Of a DNA stretch of 64,000 nt, positions 1-9,141 are shown piece by piece (the first letter of the stretch is position 1; each line of letters opens with the position of its first letter). The notes beneath the pieces were generated by a model. The model was not told where the DNA came from. It did no database searches and worked only from the letters and a program-made list of their open reading frames with translations. A program made the position numbers and the translations under genes. Source of the stretch: Lacinutrix jangbogonensis (lineage in GTDB: Bacteria > Bacteroidota > Bacteroidia > Flavobacteriales > Flavobacteriaceae); the NCBI RefSeq assembly GCF_000797445.1, contig NZ_JSWF01000024.1, positions 1 to 64,000 on the forward strand, given 5' to 3'.

Positions 1-73
1 TTTTTTTATCTCTTTATTTTTTAATCCAAACTATATAATAGTGAAAGACTAAAACCAGTTCAGTACAAATAAA

Positions 74-253
74 TTAAGCTTGGCTTTCTCGCTTCGCTTT
101 CTTTTCTTCTTTAATTTCGTTAAAACGCTCTAATAAACTTCCGCCAATCCAATAAGGAACAACAAATGTTATTAAAAATATCATTAACCAGAAACCTATA
201 GTTAATATAGTTAAGAATGCTAAAAAGCCTAAATATTGATCGAATTCGAACAT
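74..253 (-). CDS. small single-pass membrane protein (59 aa)
   Basis: A 59-residue frame opens with ATG at 253 and closes with TAA at 74. It starts MFEFDQYLGFLAFL, carries one long hydrophobic stretch at about residues 8-36, then an amphipathic charged tail rich in Lys and Glu (ERFNEIKEEKKAKRE). The shape, an N-terminal hydrophobic anchor with a short cytoplasmic charged tail, is typical of small flavobacterial membrane proteins. I do not recognise a family and assign no function. It is isolated, with decayed sequence between it and guaD. The coding call rests on the coherent membrane segment and the clean stop; it could be a chance frame, but the composition argues against that. Confidence 0.6.
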   Translation of the reverse strand: MFEFDQYLGFLAFLTILTIGFWLMIFLITFVVPYWIGGSLLERFNEIKEEKKAKRESQA

Positions 254-638
254 AATTGTTTGTGTCTTGTTTTAAATCTTCCACAAAGATAAGTTAAACT
301 CTTTTTTTAAACAATATAAAGTTTAGAATTATTAACAGACTTGTTAACGGAATGGTTTTAATCGTTCGTTTATCTCATTTAAGGACATCTGTGTTAGCAT
401 TTCTGCACAACTAAGGAAACCTAAAAGCACAAAACATATGACTACTCTAACATGATTTTTTTCATATTAAAGTATGAACATTTATGTCTATTTTTATTGT
501 AGAACAAATAAACAGTGCTATCGTCTACTCTTTATTATTAATTTAAATCACTAATTATGAGACTACAAAAGCGTTACTCATCCTCATAAGAAACAAGCCC
601 TAGGACCACTTTCAGTACCTGTTTTTGAATCTGCCATA
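254..638. other. 385-bp gene-free stretch with decayed coding fragments
   Basis: Apart from the lipoprotein-like fragment and the PLP-enzyme-like fragment listed separately, I see no intact gene, RNA gene or clear terminator here. The stretch looks like decaying coding DNA. Confidence 0.4.
344..465 (-). pseudogene. remnant of a short lipoprotein
   Basis: An ATG at 465 reads MKKIML and then a stop. In another frame of the same strand the sequence continues as a hydrophobic lipoprotein-like signal ending in the lipobox GFLSC, then AEMLTQMSLNEINERLKPF and a TAA at 344. The two parts are out of frame, so an indel seems to have split a very short lipoprotein gene. The lipobox is seen directly; that it was ever a functional gene is inference. 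Confidence 0.3.
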
Positions 639-647
639 TTAATCTAG
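561..647 (+). pseudogene. remnant resembling the N-terminus of a Cys/Met-metabolism PLP enzyme
   Basis: The plus-strand frame 561-647 reads DYKSVTHPHKKQALGPLSV and then PVFESA before a stop. The pattern S-V-T-H-P...G-P-L-S-V-P-V-F-E-S-A resembles the N-terminal substrate-loop region of cystathionine gamma-synthase and methionine gamma-lyase family enzymes. There is no start codon in frame and nothing downstream, and its 3' end overlaps the 3' end of guaD. It is most likely a short relic of a deleted gene. The match is by eye and weak. Confidence 0.25.
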
Positions 648-1970
648 TTTATAATAGTTGTTTTTAGTATCATATACTTTTTCGCCATTTACATAAGTGG
701 CATGAACGGCTCTATCATCAGCTAAAATCATCTGTACAAAGAGTTTCTCTTCTAAGTCTTTTGCAAACTCCAATCTATAATCTATAATTTCTGTTGACGT
801 TAAATCCCATATGGTAATATCGGCTTCCATACCTTTCTCTAAGCTACCTATTTTATTCTCTAAACCTAGAGACTCGGCTCCTCCGCGTGTCGCTAGAAAA
901 TACCCTTGAATTGCCGTCATAGCATTTCCTCTCATTTCAGCAATTTTGTAAGCTTCATTTAATGTTTGCAGTTGACTAAAACTTGTTCCTGCGCCTAAGT
1001 CTGTTCCTAAACCAACAGCCACTGGATGCTTTCCTGTTTTTGCCTTTTTTAAATCGAACAAACCTGAGCCTAAAAATAGATTGGAAGTGGGACAATGCGA
1101 AATAGAAGCTTCCTTTTTACTCATTGTTTCAAAATCTTCATCTTCGAAATGCACACAATGCCCAAATACAGCTCGTTTTCCCACTAAACCATAATGATCA
1201 TAGACATCTAAGTACGATTTTCTTTCAGGAAATAGTTCTTTTACCCAAGCCATTTCACCTTCATTTTCGCACAAATGAGTTTGCATAAAGACATCTGGGT
1301 ATTCGTTAAATAATTTACCAGCCAATTTTAATTGTTCTCTAGTAGACGTTGGTGCAAATCTGGGTGTAATAACATACAGTTGTCTTCCATTATTATGCCA
1401 TTTTTCGATCAACTCTTTACTATCATTATAACCAGATTCCGCAGTATCTAATATTTCTTCCGGTGCATTTCTATCCATCAATACTTTACCGCACAACATG
1501 CGTGTTCCTAGCTTTTCGCTTTCTTCAAAAAAGGCATTTACCGAATCTTTAAAAACGGTACCATAAACCATAGAGGTTGTTGTACCTGCTTTAATGGTTT
1601 GTTTTAAAAACATTTTCGCAACGGATCTTGCATGTTCTTTATCTTTAAATTTTGCTTCTGTAGGGAAGGTATAATTCGTTAACCATTCTAATAACTGCTG
1701 CCCATATGCACCAATCATTGTAGTTTGTGGATAATGAACATGGGTATCAATAAATCCAGGTGTAATTAAATGACCTGAATAATCGGTTATTTCAAAGCCT
1801 TCAGGTATTTGATTTTTTAACACCTCATAGGCTCCAATTTCTGTAATTTCACCTTCCTTTAGAAATACCAAAGCGTCCTTTATAAAATTATAAGAATTAT
1901 CGTCTCCTTCAACGAAAGGATCTGCATAAAAAGAAAGTGTAGCGCCTCTTAAAATTGTTGTTTTTTTCAT
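639..1970 (-). CDS. guaD: guanine deaminase
   Basis: Hydrolyses guanine to xanthine and ammonia in the cytoplasm, for purine salvage or catabolism. The 443-residue protein is the normal length for bacterial guanine deaminase and has the amidohydrolase features in order: PGFIDTHVHYPQ at residues 71-82 with metal ligands His77 and His79, the third-histidine motif QTHLCENEGE at about 230, FGHCVHF with SHCPTSNLFLGSG at about 270-305, and the catalytic Asp motif GLGTDLGAGTSFS at about 320-332. No xanthine dehydrogenase or purine transporter gene lies next to it. The flanks are decayed genes, so it appears monocistronic. Family assignment is firm; substrate specificity follows from the family. Confidence 0.93.
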   Translation of the reverse strand: MKKTTILRGATLSFYADPFVEGDDNSYNFIKDALVFLKEGEITEIGAYEVLKNQIPEGFEITDYSGHLITPGFIDTHVHYPQTTMIGAYGQQLLEWLTNYTFPTEAKFKDKEHARSVAKMFLKQTIKAGTTTSMVYGTVFKDSVNAFFEESEKLGTRMLCGKVLMDRNAPEEILDTAESGYNDSKELIEKWHNNGRQLYVITPRFAPTSTREQLKLAGKLFNEYPDVFMQTHLCENEGEMAWVKELFPERKSYLDVYDHYGLVGKRAVFGHCVHFEDEDFETMSKKEASISHCPTSNLFLGSGLFDLKKAKTGKHPVAVGLGTDLGAGTSFSQLQTLNEAYKIAEMRGNAMTAIQGYFLATRGGAESLGLENKIGSLEKGMEADITIWDLTSTEIIDYRLEFAKDLEEKLFVQMILADDRAVHATYVNGEKVYDTKNNYYKLD

Positions 1971-2004
1971 TTTTTTGGTTTCATTATTTATCTAAATGTT
2001 ATAG

Positions 2005-2538
2005 CTATCTAATTGCTAATCTATATTGTTTAAATTCAAAATCATACTTTGGGCCGGTGAATATTAAGAAAGAAGGTTCAAGACCACGCTCAAAATATAG
2101 TCCGTTAGCCACAAATTGCTCGCCTTTAATCCCTAATTCAAATTTATCAATTTTATTAATGAATTCATAAAAGTAAAAATAGCTGGTTTCTGGATCCAAT
2201 TTTAAGATTCCCAATACTATGTGATTTTTTGTAAAATAATCTACAGAAAGTAACACACCTTGGTATTAAGCGCAAGCTTTCTGTGACCTAAAAACCAACT
2301 CCAATAATGGCATCTGCTGCGCCTTGATATACAATAACACTACTTAGTTCGAGCGATAATAACTCTGTTAGACGTGTAGACGTTGTAATTACTAATTCAT
2401 TTGTACATATTCTGTAACACCTTCTTTTGGCAGTGCTATTCCTGTTGCTTCTTGAATAAGTATATCTGTTGCGTGTTGCACATGGAAGCTAGTATTAAAT
2501 ATTATAAATATAACTAAAGAAATTAAAGTTTTTTTCAT
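2005..2538 (-). pseudogene. broken gene for a small exported protein of unknown function
   Basis: From ATG at 2538 the minus strand reads a signal peptide (MKKTLISLVIFIIFNTSF) and then DILIQEATGIALPKEG before a stop. The sense continues in a second frame (NELVITTSTRLTELLSLELSS then VIVYQGAADAIIGVGF) and in a third, GTG at 2256 to stop at 2005 (LLSVDYFTKNHIVLGILKL through GPKYDFEFKQYRLAIR). At least two frameshifts and in-frame stops separate the pieces. Joined, they give an exported protein of roughly 175 residues with alternating hydrophobic/polar strands like a small outer-membrane beta protein. The family is not recognised. The 83-residue last piece alone could be mistaken for a gene. Confidence 0.6.
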
Positions 2539-3132
2539 GACTAATTTTGTTCTTCAGTCTACCGCGGAGAATACTAAATAGTTTAATGATTTATTAAAAA
2601 TATTACATAAATATAGTTTTTTTAAGCAAAACAATTTAGTTACTCAAAATTATATCGGTTAGTATTTAGAAATGCCCATTTATAATGGCTTCAACCCTAT
2701 TGATTCAAATTCGTCTTAACACTATTTGTATTACTTAAATAAAATATTAACGTTTTTTAAATTTATTGTGCTAACCTATAACACGTTGATCTACTCTCTT
2801 TATGTTATTACTGTGAGATTAAAATGCAGCACTAAAAATACGATTTCTCCAATTACGTTTATACTATACTTTCCATTTTAATATGTTTTTCAAAAGGTAG
2901 TAGCGTATTTTTCTAAAAAAACATCATTGTTTATTGGTAGATCAAAATAAAGTACAATATCTCGCTGATAAGAAATCGTTTCAATGCTATATTTAACGTT
3001 AGATGACGTTAGTGTTTTTAAAATAGTAATCGAAACTACAACGTATATTGAGACTAAAACTTATCAACATTCAATCAAAAATTTCAATCAAAATTTCGTA
3101 AATTAGCCAACCTAAAACAAACCAAACAATAC
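2539..3132. other. 594-bp gene-free stretch upstream of fumC
   Basis: I see no intact gene. On the minus strand, 2890-3060, a start-less open frame encodes LKTLTSSNVKYSIETISYQR and DIVLYFDLPINNDVFLEKY before a stop. It looks like a protein tail and may be another relic. The last 100 bp before 3133 must hold the fumC promoter; a weak TAAATTAG resembles the TAnnTTTG box but I would not call it. Confidence 0.3.
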
Positions 3133-4530
3133 ATGGAATTTAGAATAGAAAAAGACACAATGGGTGACGTAAAAGTGCCTTCAAACAAACTTTGGGGCGC
3201 GCAAACGGAACGTTCAAGAAATAATTTTAAAATTGGCTTATCAGCATCTATGCCTTTAGAAGTGGTTTACGGTTTTGCATACCTGAAAAAAGCTGCTGCT
3301 TATACAAATACAGAATTAGGCGTTTTAGATTCTGCAAAACGTGATTTAATCGCTCAAGTTTGTGATGAAATTTTAGAGGGCAAGCACGATGACCAATTTC
3401 CATTAGTAATCTGGCAAACGGGTTCTGGGACGCAGTCTAATATGAACGTCAATGAAGTTGTGGCTAACAGAGCACATCAAATTGCAGGAAAAGTTGTTGG
3501 TGAAGGCGAGAAAACGATTCAACCAAACGACGATGTCAACAAATCGCAATCGTCTAACGATACGTTTCCAACAGGAATGCATATTGCGGCATATAAAAAG
3601 ATAGTAGAAAACACGATTCCCGGTGTAAAACAATTACGTGATACTTTACAAGCTAAAGTAATCGCTTTTAAAGACGTTGTAAAAATTGGGCGTACACATT
3701 TAATGGATGCAACTCCTTTAACATTAGGTCAGGAGTTTTCTGGTTATGTTTCGCAATTAAACCACGGCATAAAAGCTTTAGAAAACACATTACCACATTT
3801 ATCTGAATTAGCTTTAGGTGGAACTGCTGTTGGCACTGGCTTAAACACACCAAATGGTTACGATGTTTTAGTAGCTAAATACATTGCTAAATTTACCAAT
3901 TTACCATTTATAACTGCCGAAAATAAGTTTGAAGCTTTAGCTGCACACGATGCTATTGTAGAATCTCATGGTGCACTAAAACAACTCGCTGTTTCGTTAA
4001 ACAAAATAGCAAACGATATCCGTATGATGGCTTCTGGACCGCGTTCTGGAATTGGTGAAATTATTATTCCAGCAAACGAACCTGGAAGTTCAATTATGCC
4101 TGGAAAAGTAAATCCAACACAATGTGAAGCGTTAACTATGGTTTGTGCTCAAGTTATGGGTAACGATGTTGCGGTAACTGTTGGCGGTACACAAGGCCAT
4201 TATGAGCTTAATGTTTTTAAACCAATGATGGCTGCAAACATTTTACAATCTGCACAGTTAATTGGTGATGCTTGTGTAAGTTTCGAAGAACATTGCGCTG
4301 CAGGGATAGAGCCTAATCACGCTATTATTAAAGAATTATTAAATAATTCGTTAATGTTAGTGACTGCTTTAAATACCAAAATCGGGTATTATAAAGCGGC
4401 TGAAATAGCAAATACTGCTCATAAAAACGGAACAACCTTAAAAACAGAAGCTGTTAATTTAGGCTATGTAACTGCCGAAGATTATGATGCATGGGTAAAA
4501 CCAGAAAATATGGTTGGTGGATTGAAGTAA
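3133..4530 (+). CDS. fumC: class II fumarate hydratase
   Basis: Interconverts fumarate and L-malate in the TCA cycle; soluble homotetramer, iron-independent. At 465 residues it has the usual FumC length. Visible family features are the N-terminal [16 protein letters not shown], the [13 protein letters not shown] motif near residue 100, the [10 protein letters not shown] region near 140, [16 protein letters not shown] near 185, and the superfamily signature [12 protein letters not shown] near 320, which carries the catalytic serine loop. The first ATG ([11 protein letters not shown]) fits the family N-terminus. It is followed by its own terminator and appears to be a single-gene transcription unit. 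Confidence 0.96.
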   Translation: MEFRIEKDTMGDVKVPSNKLWGAQTERSRNNFKIGLSASMPLEVVYGFAYLKKAAAYTNTELGVLDSAKRDLIAQVCDEILEGKHDDQFPLVIWQTGSGTQSNMNVNEVVANRAHQIAGKVVGEGEKTIQPNDDVNKSQSSNDTFPTGMHIAAYKKIVENTIPGVKQLRDTLQAKVIAFKDVVKIGRTHLMDATPLTLGQEFSGYVSQLNHGIKALENTLPHLSELALGGTAVGTGLNTPNGYDVLVAKYIAKFTNLPFITAENKFEALAAHDAIVESHGALKQLAVSLNKIANDIRMMASGPRSGIGEIIIPANEPGSSIMPGKVNPTQCEALTMVCAQVMGNDVAVTVGGTQGHYELNVFKPMMAANILQSAQLIGDACVSFEEHCAAGIEPNHAIIKELLNNSLMLVTALNTKIGYYKAAEIANTAHKNGTTLKTEAVNLGYVTAEDYDAWVKPENMVGGLK

Positions 4531-4620
4531 CCTAATCCTGCGCAAGCAAAAACCTATAATATAAAAGTGGATGCCTACCTTGACAGGAATTACAACTAGT
4601 GTATTAAATTTTAATACTAT

Positions 4621-4657
4621 AAAACCGATTATCTTTTTACTATAATCGGTTTTTTTC
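4621..4657 (+). terminator. intrinsic terminator after fumC
   Basis: Perfect 11-bp stem, AAACCGATTAT paired with ATAATCGGTTT (4622-4632 and 4642-4652), with a 9-nt loop and a following T run. Confidence 0.85.
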
Positions 4658-4677
4658 ATTTTATCTATATTTGGCTT

Positions 4678-4962
4678 ATGATTACCCATTTAAACAATCC
4701 TAAAAATAACATTATTGCTATAATTATTGTAGAAATAATCACACTATCTATATCGTTTACAGCAGATTATTCTGGTGCAGGAATGGTAGAGGTTATTTTA
4801 AAATGGGTTCCAGCACTCATTGGTATTACGACACTTCTACTCTATTTTGTGTCACGTCTTTTTACAAAAAAATACAATTGGATAATAAGTCTTTTAGGTA
4901 TTATTATCATGTTTATTGCTGCTTATACGCTTTACATAACCGATTACACACAAACACTATAA
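4678..4962 (+). CDS. small membrane protein, unknown function (94 aa)
   Basis: A 94-residue protein with three likely membrane segments at about residues 11-30, 40-60 and 68-88 (IIAIIIVEIITLSISF; WVPALIGITTLLLYFV; IISLLGIIIMFIAAYTLYI). The family is not recognised. Its stop is 1 bp before the hutI start codon, so the two are almost certainly co-transcribed; this does not by itself imply a role in histidine degradation. Start taken as ATG at 4678, just after the fumC terminator. Confidence 0.7.
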   Translation: MITHLNNPKNNIIAIIIVEIITLSISFTADYSGAGMVEVILKWVPALIGITTLLLYFVSRLFTKKYNWIISLLGIIIMFIAAYTLYITDYTQTL

Positions 4963-4963
4963 T

Positions 4964-6199
4964 ATGTCTCTACTCATAAAAAACATAAAAGAATTATTAC
5001 AAATTAGAGACTCTAATGTTTTAAAAGTTTCTGGTGAAGCAATGAAAACATTGCCAGCACTTAAAAATGGGTATGTATTTATAGAGCACGATACTATTGT
5101 GGATTTTGGCAGTATGGAAAACTGTAAATATGATACTGTTGATACTGTTATAGATGCTAGCGGACAAATAGTACTACCAACCTGGTGCGATTCTCATACA
5201 CACATTGTATATGCAGGACATCGAGAACAGGAATTTGTAGATAGAATAAACGGCTTGTCTTACGCCGAAATAGCCAACAGAGGTGGTGGTATTTTAAATA
5301 GTGCAAAAATGCTCGAAAACACTAGCGAAGAAGATTTATACCAACAATCCATTGCGCGTGTAAAAAACGTCATGCAATTGGGTTCTGGTGCTTTAGAAAT
5401 AAAATCTGGTTATGGCTTATCTACAGAAAACGAGCTAAAAATGCTTCGCGTTATCAAACGGATAAAAAAAGAATTTCCTATAAAGGTAAAAGCAACATTT
5501 CTTGGAGCTCATGCCTTACCAAAAGAATATAAAGACAATAAACAAGGGTATTTAGACTTGATAATTAATGAGATGATGCCTAAGATTGCCAAAGAAAACT
5601 TGGCTAATTATGTGGATGTTTTTTGTGAAAAAGGCTATTTCTCTTTAGAAGATACAGAACAAATTCTTGTAGCCGCAAAACAATATCATTTAACACCTAA
5701 AATTCATGTCAATCAGTTTAATGCTTTTGGCGGTGTTGCCTTGGCAGTAAAATATAAGGCGCTAAGTGTAGATCATTTAGAAGAATTAAACGAAGACGAT
5801 ATTAAAGCACTTAAAGGTAGCGATACCATGCCTGTTGCTTTACCGTCATGTTCTTACTTTTTAAGTATTCCCTATACTCCAGGAAGACAAATTATAGATG
5901 CTGGATTACCTCTTGCTTTGGCAACAGATTTTAACCCGGGTTCTACACCTTCTGGAAACATGAATTTTGTTGTAAGTACTGCTTGTATAAAAATGAAGTT
6001 AACACCCGAAGAAGCTATTAATGCTGCGACAATAAATGGCGCTTATGCTATGGGAATTAGCAACCTTTACGGAAGTATTACTAAAGGCAAAAAAGCGAAC
6101 TTAATTATTACTAAAAAAGTACCGAGTTACAATTTCTTACCTTATGCTTTTGGAGATAATAATATCGATAAAGTGATCATAAATGGTGAACAGATTTAA
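4964..6199 (+). CDS. hutI: imidazolonepropionase
   Basis: Hydrolyses 4-imidazolone-5-propanoate to N-formimidoyl-L-glutamate, the third step of histidine degradation; cytoplasmic metal-dependent amidohydrolase. 411 residues, as usual for HutI. Visible motifs are LPTWCDSHTHIVYAGHREQE with metal ligands His78 and His80, the HutI-typical RGGGI and LEIKSGYGL near 110-150, FLGAHALP near 185, HVNQFNAFGG near 250 and the catalytic ALATDFNPGS near 325. It sits between a small membrane protein gene and an overlapping downstream gene. hutG is 1.6 kb away on the same strand, separated by an opposite-strand gene; hutH and hutU are not in this window. Confidence 0.95.
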   Translation: MSLLIKNIKELLQIRDSNVLKVSGEAMKTLPALKNGYVFIEHDTIVDFGSMENCKYDTVDTVIDASGQIVLPTWCDSHTHIVYAGHREQEFVDRINGLSYAEIANRGGGILNSAKMLENTSEEDLYQQSIARVKNVMQLGSGALEIKSGYGLSTENELKMLRVIKRIKKEFPIKVKATFLGAHALPKEYKDNKQGYLDLIINEMMPKIAKENLANYVDVFCEKGYFSLEDTEQILVAAKQYHLTPKIHVNQFNAFGGVALAVKYKALSVDHLEELNEDDIKALKGSDTMPVALPSCSYFLSIPYTPGRQIIDAGLPLALATDFNPGSTPSGNMNFVVSTACIKMKLTPEEAINAATINGAYAMGISNLYGSITKGKKANLIITKKVPSYNFLPYAFGDNNIDKVIINGEQI

Positions 6200-6752
6200 T
6201 TTTAATATTGAAAGCAATTTCCCATGTTCTTCACTTTGTAAAGCGAATGGCATAAACGATTTTGTAGCACTTAGCAATCATATTAAAAACTTGCCTTATG
6301 GAAGGACTAAGAGTCGAAGTAATTATACTTCAGTATTACTCGAGCACAAAGGAACGTGCTCCACAAAACATGCTTTTTTAAAACAAGTCGCTATTGAAAA
6401 CAATAAGAATAGTGTTCAACTTTGTATAGGTATTTATAAAATGAATAACGCCAATACAAAAGGCGTTGGTAGTATTTTAGAACGTTATACTTTAGATTAT
6501 ATTCCCGAAGCGCACACGTATTTAAAAATAAATGAAAGTATTATAGATATCACTAGAACAACTATTTCTGATGCTTCTTTTGAAAATTCTTTACTTACTG
6601 AAACCAAAATTCTTCCCAACAACATTGGAGATTTTAAAATACAACTACATCAAAACTATTTAAAACAATGGGTTTTAGACCACAATATAACTTATAGTTT
6701 TGAAGATATTTGGAACATTCGCGAGCAGTGTATTACTGCCATAAGTACATAA
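6183..6752 (+). CDS. uncharacterised protein with a possible transglutaminase-like Cys/His/Asp triad
   Basis: A 189-residue cytoplasmic protein whose first ATG overlaps the end of hutI by 17 bp, implying translational coupling. The segment HKGTCSTKHAFLKQVA (Cys59 at the start of a helix) followed by EAHTYLKINESIIDIT (His111, Asp122) has the order and spacing of the Cys-His-Asp triad of transglutaminase-like folds, which place Cys on a helix and His and Asp on consecutive strands. That is a reading by eye. I have no further evidence for its substrate or reaction. Coupling to hutI suggests a role in amino-acid or amide metabolism, but this is inference. Confidence 0.6.
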   Translation: MVNRFNFNIESNFPCSSLCKANGINDFVALSNHIKNLPYGRTKSRSNYTSVLLEHKGTCSTKHAFLKQVAIENNKNSVQLCIGIYKMNNANTKGVGSILERYTLDYIPEAHTYLKINESIIDITRTTISDASFENSLLTETKILPNNIGDFKIQLHQNYLKQWVLDHNITYSFEDIWNIREQCITAIST

Positions 6753-6788
6753 AAAAAGCTGAAATTTTAAATATTCAGGCTTTTTTTT
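6751..6788. terminator. bidirectional terminator
   Basis: A run of A, then GC-TGAA, is mirrored by TTCA-GGC and a run of eight T. It lies between two convergent genes and can serve both strands. Confidence 0.7.
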
Positions 6789-6803
6789 ATGCATAATTAA
6801 TTC

Positions 6804-7712
6804 TTAGCGCATGGAGAAAACAGCACTTGTTACTAATTCTTTTCCATTAAAAACGTTTACTTTATACAGTCCTTTTTCAAAATCGTCTTTCTTATTTTTC
6901 TTTGAAATGTATTCGCAAATTGGTAAACTTTGATTTTCATAATTAAACTTACTAATCAAACTATAGTTTAAAATTTCTTCGCCAAAAACAACTTGCGCAT
7001 TAGAACCTAAAACATTGTTTTTAGGATCTATAACTTGTACAAACAATTCCTTATCTCCAACTTCAACCAATTTGTTCTTGGCCACAGTAAAACATACTCT
7101 AATTTTATCGCTACGACCTGCACGTTCTGTTGGAATGAGTTTTCCAGAAGAGCGCTCAATTACACCAGAAACAGTCATACTGTTTGCAGACAATACCGAC
7201 GCACTTTCAACCACATCTGCTAAAGCAGTATTTTTTTCTAAAAGCGAATCTGAATACATACGAAGTGAATCTGCATAAATATCACGATCCTCTAATTGAA
7301 TTTTTGTGCTATCTAAACTTATAGCAAGCATTTGGTTTTCTACTTTTAGCTTATCATTTTCAGATAAAATAATATCCATTTCCTCTTGTAATGCTATATA
7401 TTTACTTTTGTATTTCAATAAACTTTTCACATTAGTTTCAGATACTTTTAAAGCATCTATTAAATCCTGAGTGCGTGCTTTAGCTTCAATTAAATTTTGG
7501 TTAACAACATCGTTTTCATCCATTGCAACATCATATTGTGCAATCATTTGGTTTAATTCTGTTAAAACCTTAGTCTTTTCTTCAACTAAATCATTTTTTA
7601 CTTTATTACTCTCTTGTATCGAAGAGAATGAATAAATAGCCAATGCCATTAATAAAGCGATTGCAATTCCTAATGCAATTTTTAAGCCTTTGTTTGCTGT
7701 GTTATTTGTCAT
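6804..7712 (-). CDS. membrane-anchored coiled-coil protein, unknown function
   Basis: 302 residues. One N-terminal membrane anchor (IALGIAIALLMALAIYSF, residues 11-28) is followed by a long heptad-rich coiled coil (about 30-170: VEEKTKVLTELNQMIAQY, LLEKNTALADVVES). A C-terminal beta-rich domain of about 120 residues (RSDKIRVCFTVAKNKL, ELFVQVIDPKNNVLG, GLYKVNVFNG) looks like an Ig/sandwich fold. The layout suggests an inner-membrane protein whose coiled coil and beta domain face the periplasm. Such proteins are common and uncharacterised in Flavobacteriia; I do not recognise a named family. Expression is likely from a TATATTTG box 23 bp upstream of the start. Confidence 0.75.
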   Translation of the reverse strand: MTNNTANKGLKIALGIAIALLMALAIYSFSSIQESNKVKNDLVEEKTKVLTELNQMIAQYDVAMDENDVVNQNLIEAKARTQDLIDALKVSETNVKSLLKYKSKYIALQEEMDIILSENDKLKVENQMLAISLDSTKIQLEDRDIYADSLRMYSDSLLEKNTALADVVESASVLSANSMTVSGVIERSSGKLIPTERAGRSDKIRVCFTVAKNKLVEVGDKELFVQVIDPKNNVLGSNAQVVFGEEILNYSLISKFNYENQSLPICEYISKKNKKDDFEKGLYKVNVFNGKELVTSAVFSMR

Positions 7713-7734
7713 AATTATTTTATTTTTAAGAGTT

Positions 7735-7742
7735 CAAATATA
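7735..7742 (-). promoter_or_regulatory. probable -7 promoter box (TATATTTG)
   Basis: Exact match to the Bacteroidetes TAnnTTTG box on the minus strand, 23 bp upstream of the ATG at 7712. I do not see a convincing -33 TTG at the expected distance. Confidence 0.45.
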
Positions 7743-7821
7743 TTTATTTATTTTTGTTAGAATACATTTTATTTACTTTTAAAACATTAATTTTAGTCTT
7801 TTAAACGCATGAATAAACGTT

Positions 7822-8844
7822 ATGAATAAACTTGTGTTAATGTCCAAATCTAAAATTGAAGAACTTGTAGTTACACGTTCTGGAGAATCTAAATTTGGAG
7901 AGCAAATTATTATATTACCATCACTTACAAACATATACGACGACTTAATAAATTTAGACGTTAAGCATGTATTAATCGGTATCCCTGAAGCTGTTGGCGT
8001 TTTTGCAAACTACGGAAAATCAGGAGCTTCCAAAGCTTGGGATGCTACAATTAAAATTTTGTTAAATACACAAAATAATCATCTTAATCGTCCAGAACAA
8101 TTATTGATCTTAGGCCATTTAGATTTTTCTGAAGCACAAAAACAACTTTCGAAATGGGATCAAAACAATGAGAAACACATTAAAAAAGCTAGAGCTTTAG
8201 TCTCGGAAATAGATAAAGAAGTTAGTGATGTTATTTACAATGTTGTTAAAGCTGGTAAAATTCCAATAGTCATTGGAGGAGGACACAATAACGCCTATGG
8301 CAATATTAAAGGGTCATCTTTAGCTTTAAACAAGAAAATAAACGTTGTAAATTTCGATGCACATACAGATTTTAGAGCCCTGGAAGGTAGACATAGTGGT
8401 AATGGTTTTAGTTACGCTTTCGCGGAAGGATTTTTGAATCGTTATTTCATCTTTGGAATACATAAAAATTACAACTCTCAGAATATTTTAAACGAAGCTT
8501 TAAACGCAGACAATAGTATTAAATATAATACTTTTGAGTCTATTGAAGTTCAAAAGATTTATAAATATAAATCTGAAATGAAGAAAGCCTTAAAATATGT
8601 ATCTCAAGACGCTTTTGGTATAGAAATAGATTGTGATGCTATAGCAAATGTGCCAAGTAGCGCACAAACGCCTTCAGGATTTTCGGTGAATCAAGCCCGA
8701 CAGTTTGTTCACTTTTTTGGCAGTCATAAAAAAACGAGCTACCTTCATATTTGTGAAGCAGCACCAACAAAAAAAACAGCTACTCAAGTTGGTAAATTGA
8801 TTACATATTTAATAACAGATTTTATAAGAGCCAATAGTAATTAA
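7822..8844 (+). CDS. hutG: formimidoylglutamase / ureohydrolase family protein
   Basis: Probably hydrolyses N-formimidoyl-L-glutamate to glutamate and formamide, the last step of histidine degradation. 340 residues of the arginase/agmatinase/formimidoylglutamase fold. The binuclear manganese ligands are visible: His155 in GGGHNNAYG, Asp179, His181 and Asp183 in NFDAHTDFR, and Asp270 and Asp272 in GIEIDCDAI. GGGHN in place of the arginase GGGHE and the loss of the SxDxDxxDP form (here EIDCDAI) argue against arginase or agmatinase. Proximity to hutI supports HutG. A second ATG at 7843 (MSKSKIEEL) is an alternative start. Family certain; exact substrate likely. Confidence 0.82.
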   Translation: MNKLVLMSKSKIEELVVTRSGESKFGEQIIILPSLTNIYDDLINLDVKHVLIGIPEAVGVFANYGKSGASKAWDATIKILLNTQNNHLNRPEQLLILGHLDFSEAQKQLSKWDQNNEKHIKKARALVSEIDKEVSDVIYNVVKAGKIPIVIGGGHNNAYGNIKGSSLALNKKINVVNFDAHTDFRALEGRHSGNGFSYAFAEGFLNRYFIFGIHKNYNSQNILNEALNADNSIKYNTFESIEVQKIYKYKSEMKKALKYVSQDAFGIEIDCDAIANVPSSAQTPSGFSVNQARQFVHFFGSHKKTSYLHICEAAPTKKTATQVGKLITYLITDFIRANSN

Positions 8845-8846
8845 TT

Positions 8847-9140
8847 ATGGAAAGCAGAATTAAATTTGAAAAAAACAGACTTAAAGCCACTATTATAGTG
8901 CTTGCGTATTTCTGTTTTATACTTTTCGTTTACTATTTTAAAATAGAATTTCAATTTATTAGAGTTATTGGCGAGTTATTGACTATTCCTGCGCTTTTAG
9001 GACTCGTTTGTCTTCCTATTTGGGCGATAATTGATAGCTTTAGAAAGAAGAACCTAAAACAATCTACTTATATTTTAACTTTATTTATATCTTTAATTAC
9101 AATGGGAATGCTGTTAATTACTAATTCTTATTCTAGTTAA
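8847..9140 (+). CDS. small three-segment membrane protein, unknown
   Basis: 97 residues with hydrophobic segments at about 14-32, 38-60 and 73-92 and basic inter-segment loops (SFRKKNLKQ). It begins 2 bp after the hutG stop, and the next gene begins 1 bp after its own stop, so it lies in one operon with hutG and the acetyltransferase. No recognisable family; no function assigned. Confidence 0.65.
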   Translation: MESRIKFEKNRLKATIIVLAYFCFILFVYYFKIEFQFIRVIGELLTIPALLGLVCLPIWAIIDSFRKKNLKQSTYILTLFISLITMGMLLITNSYSS

Positions 9141-9141
9141 A

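Noticed and set aside
7822-8844. Arginase or agmatinase assignment for the ureohydrolase
   Set aside because: GGGHN and EIDCDAI differ from their signatures and hutI is nearby, so formimidoylglutamase fits better.
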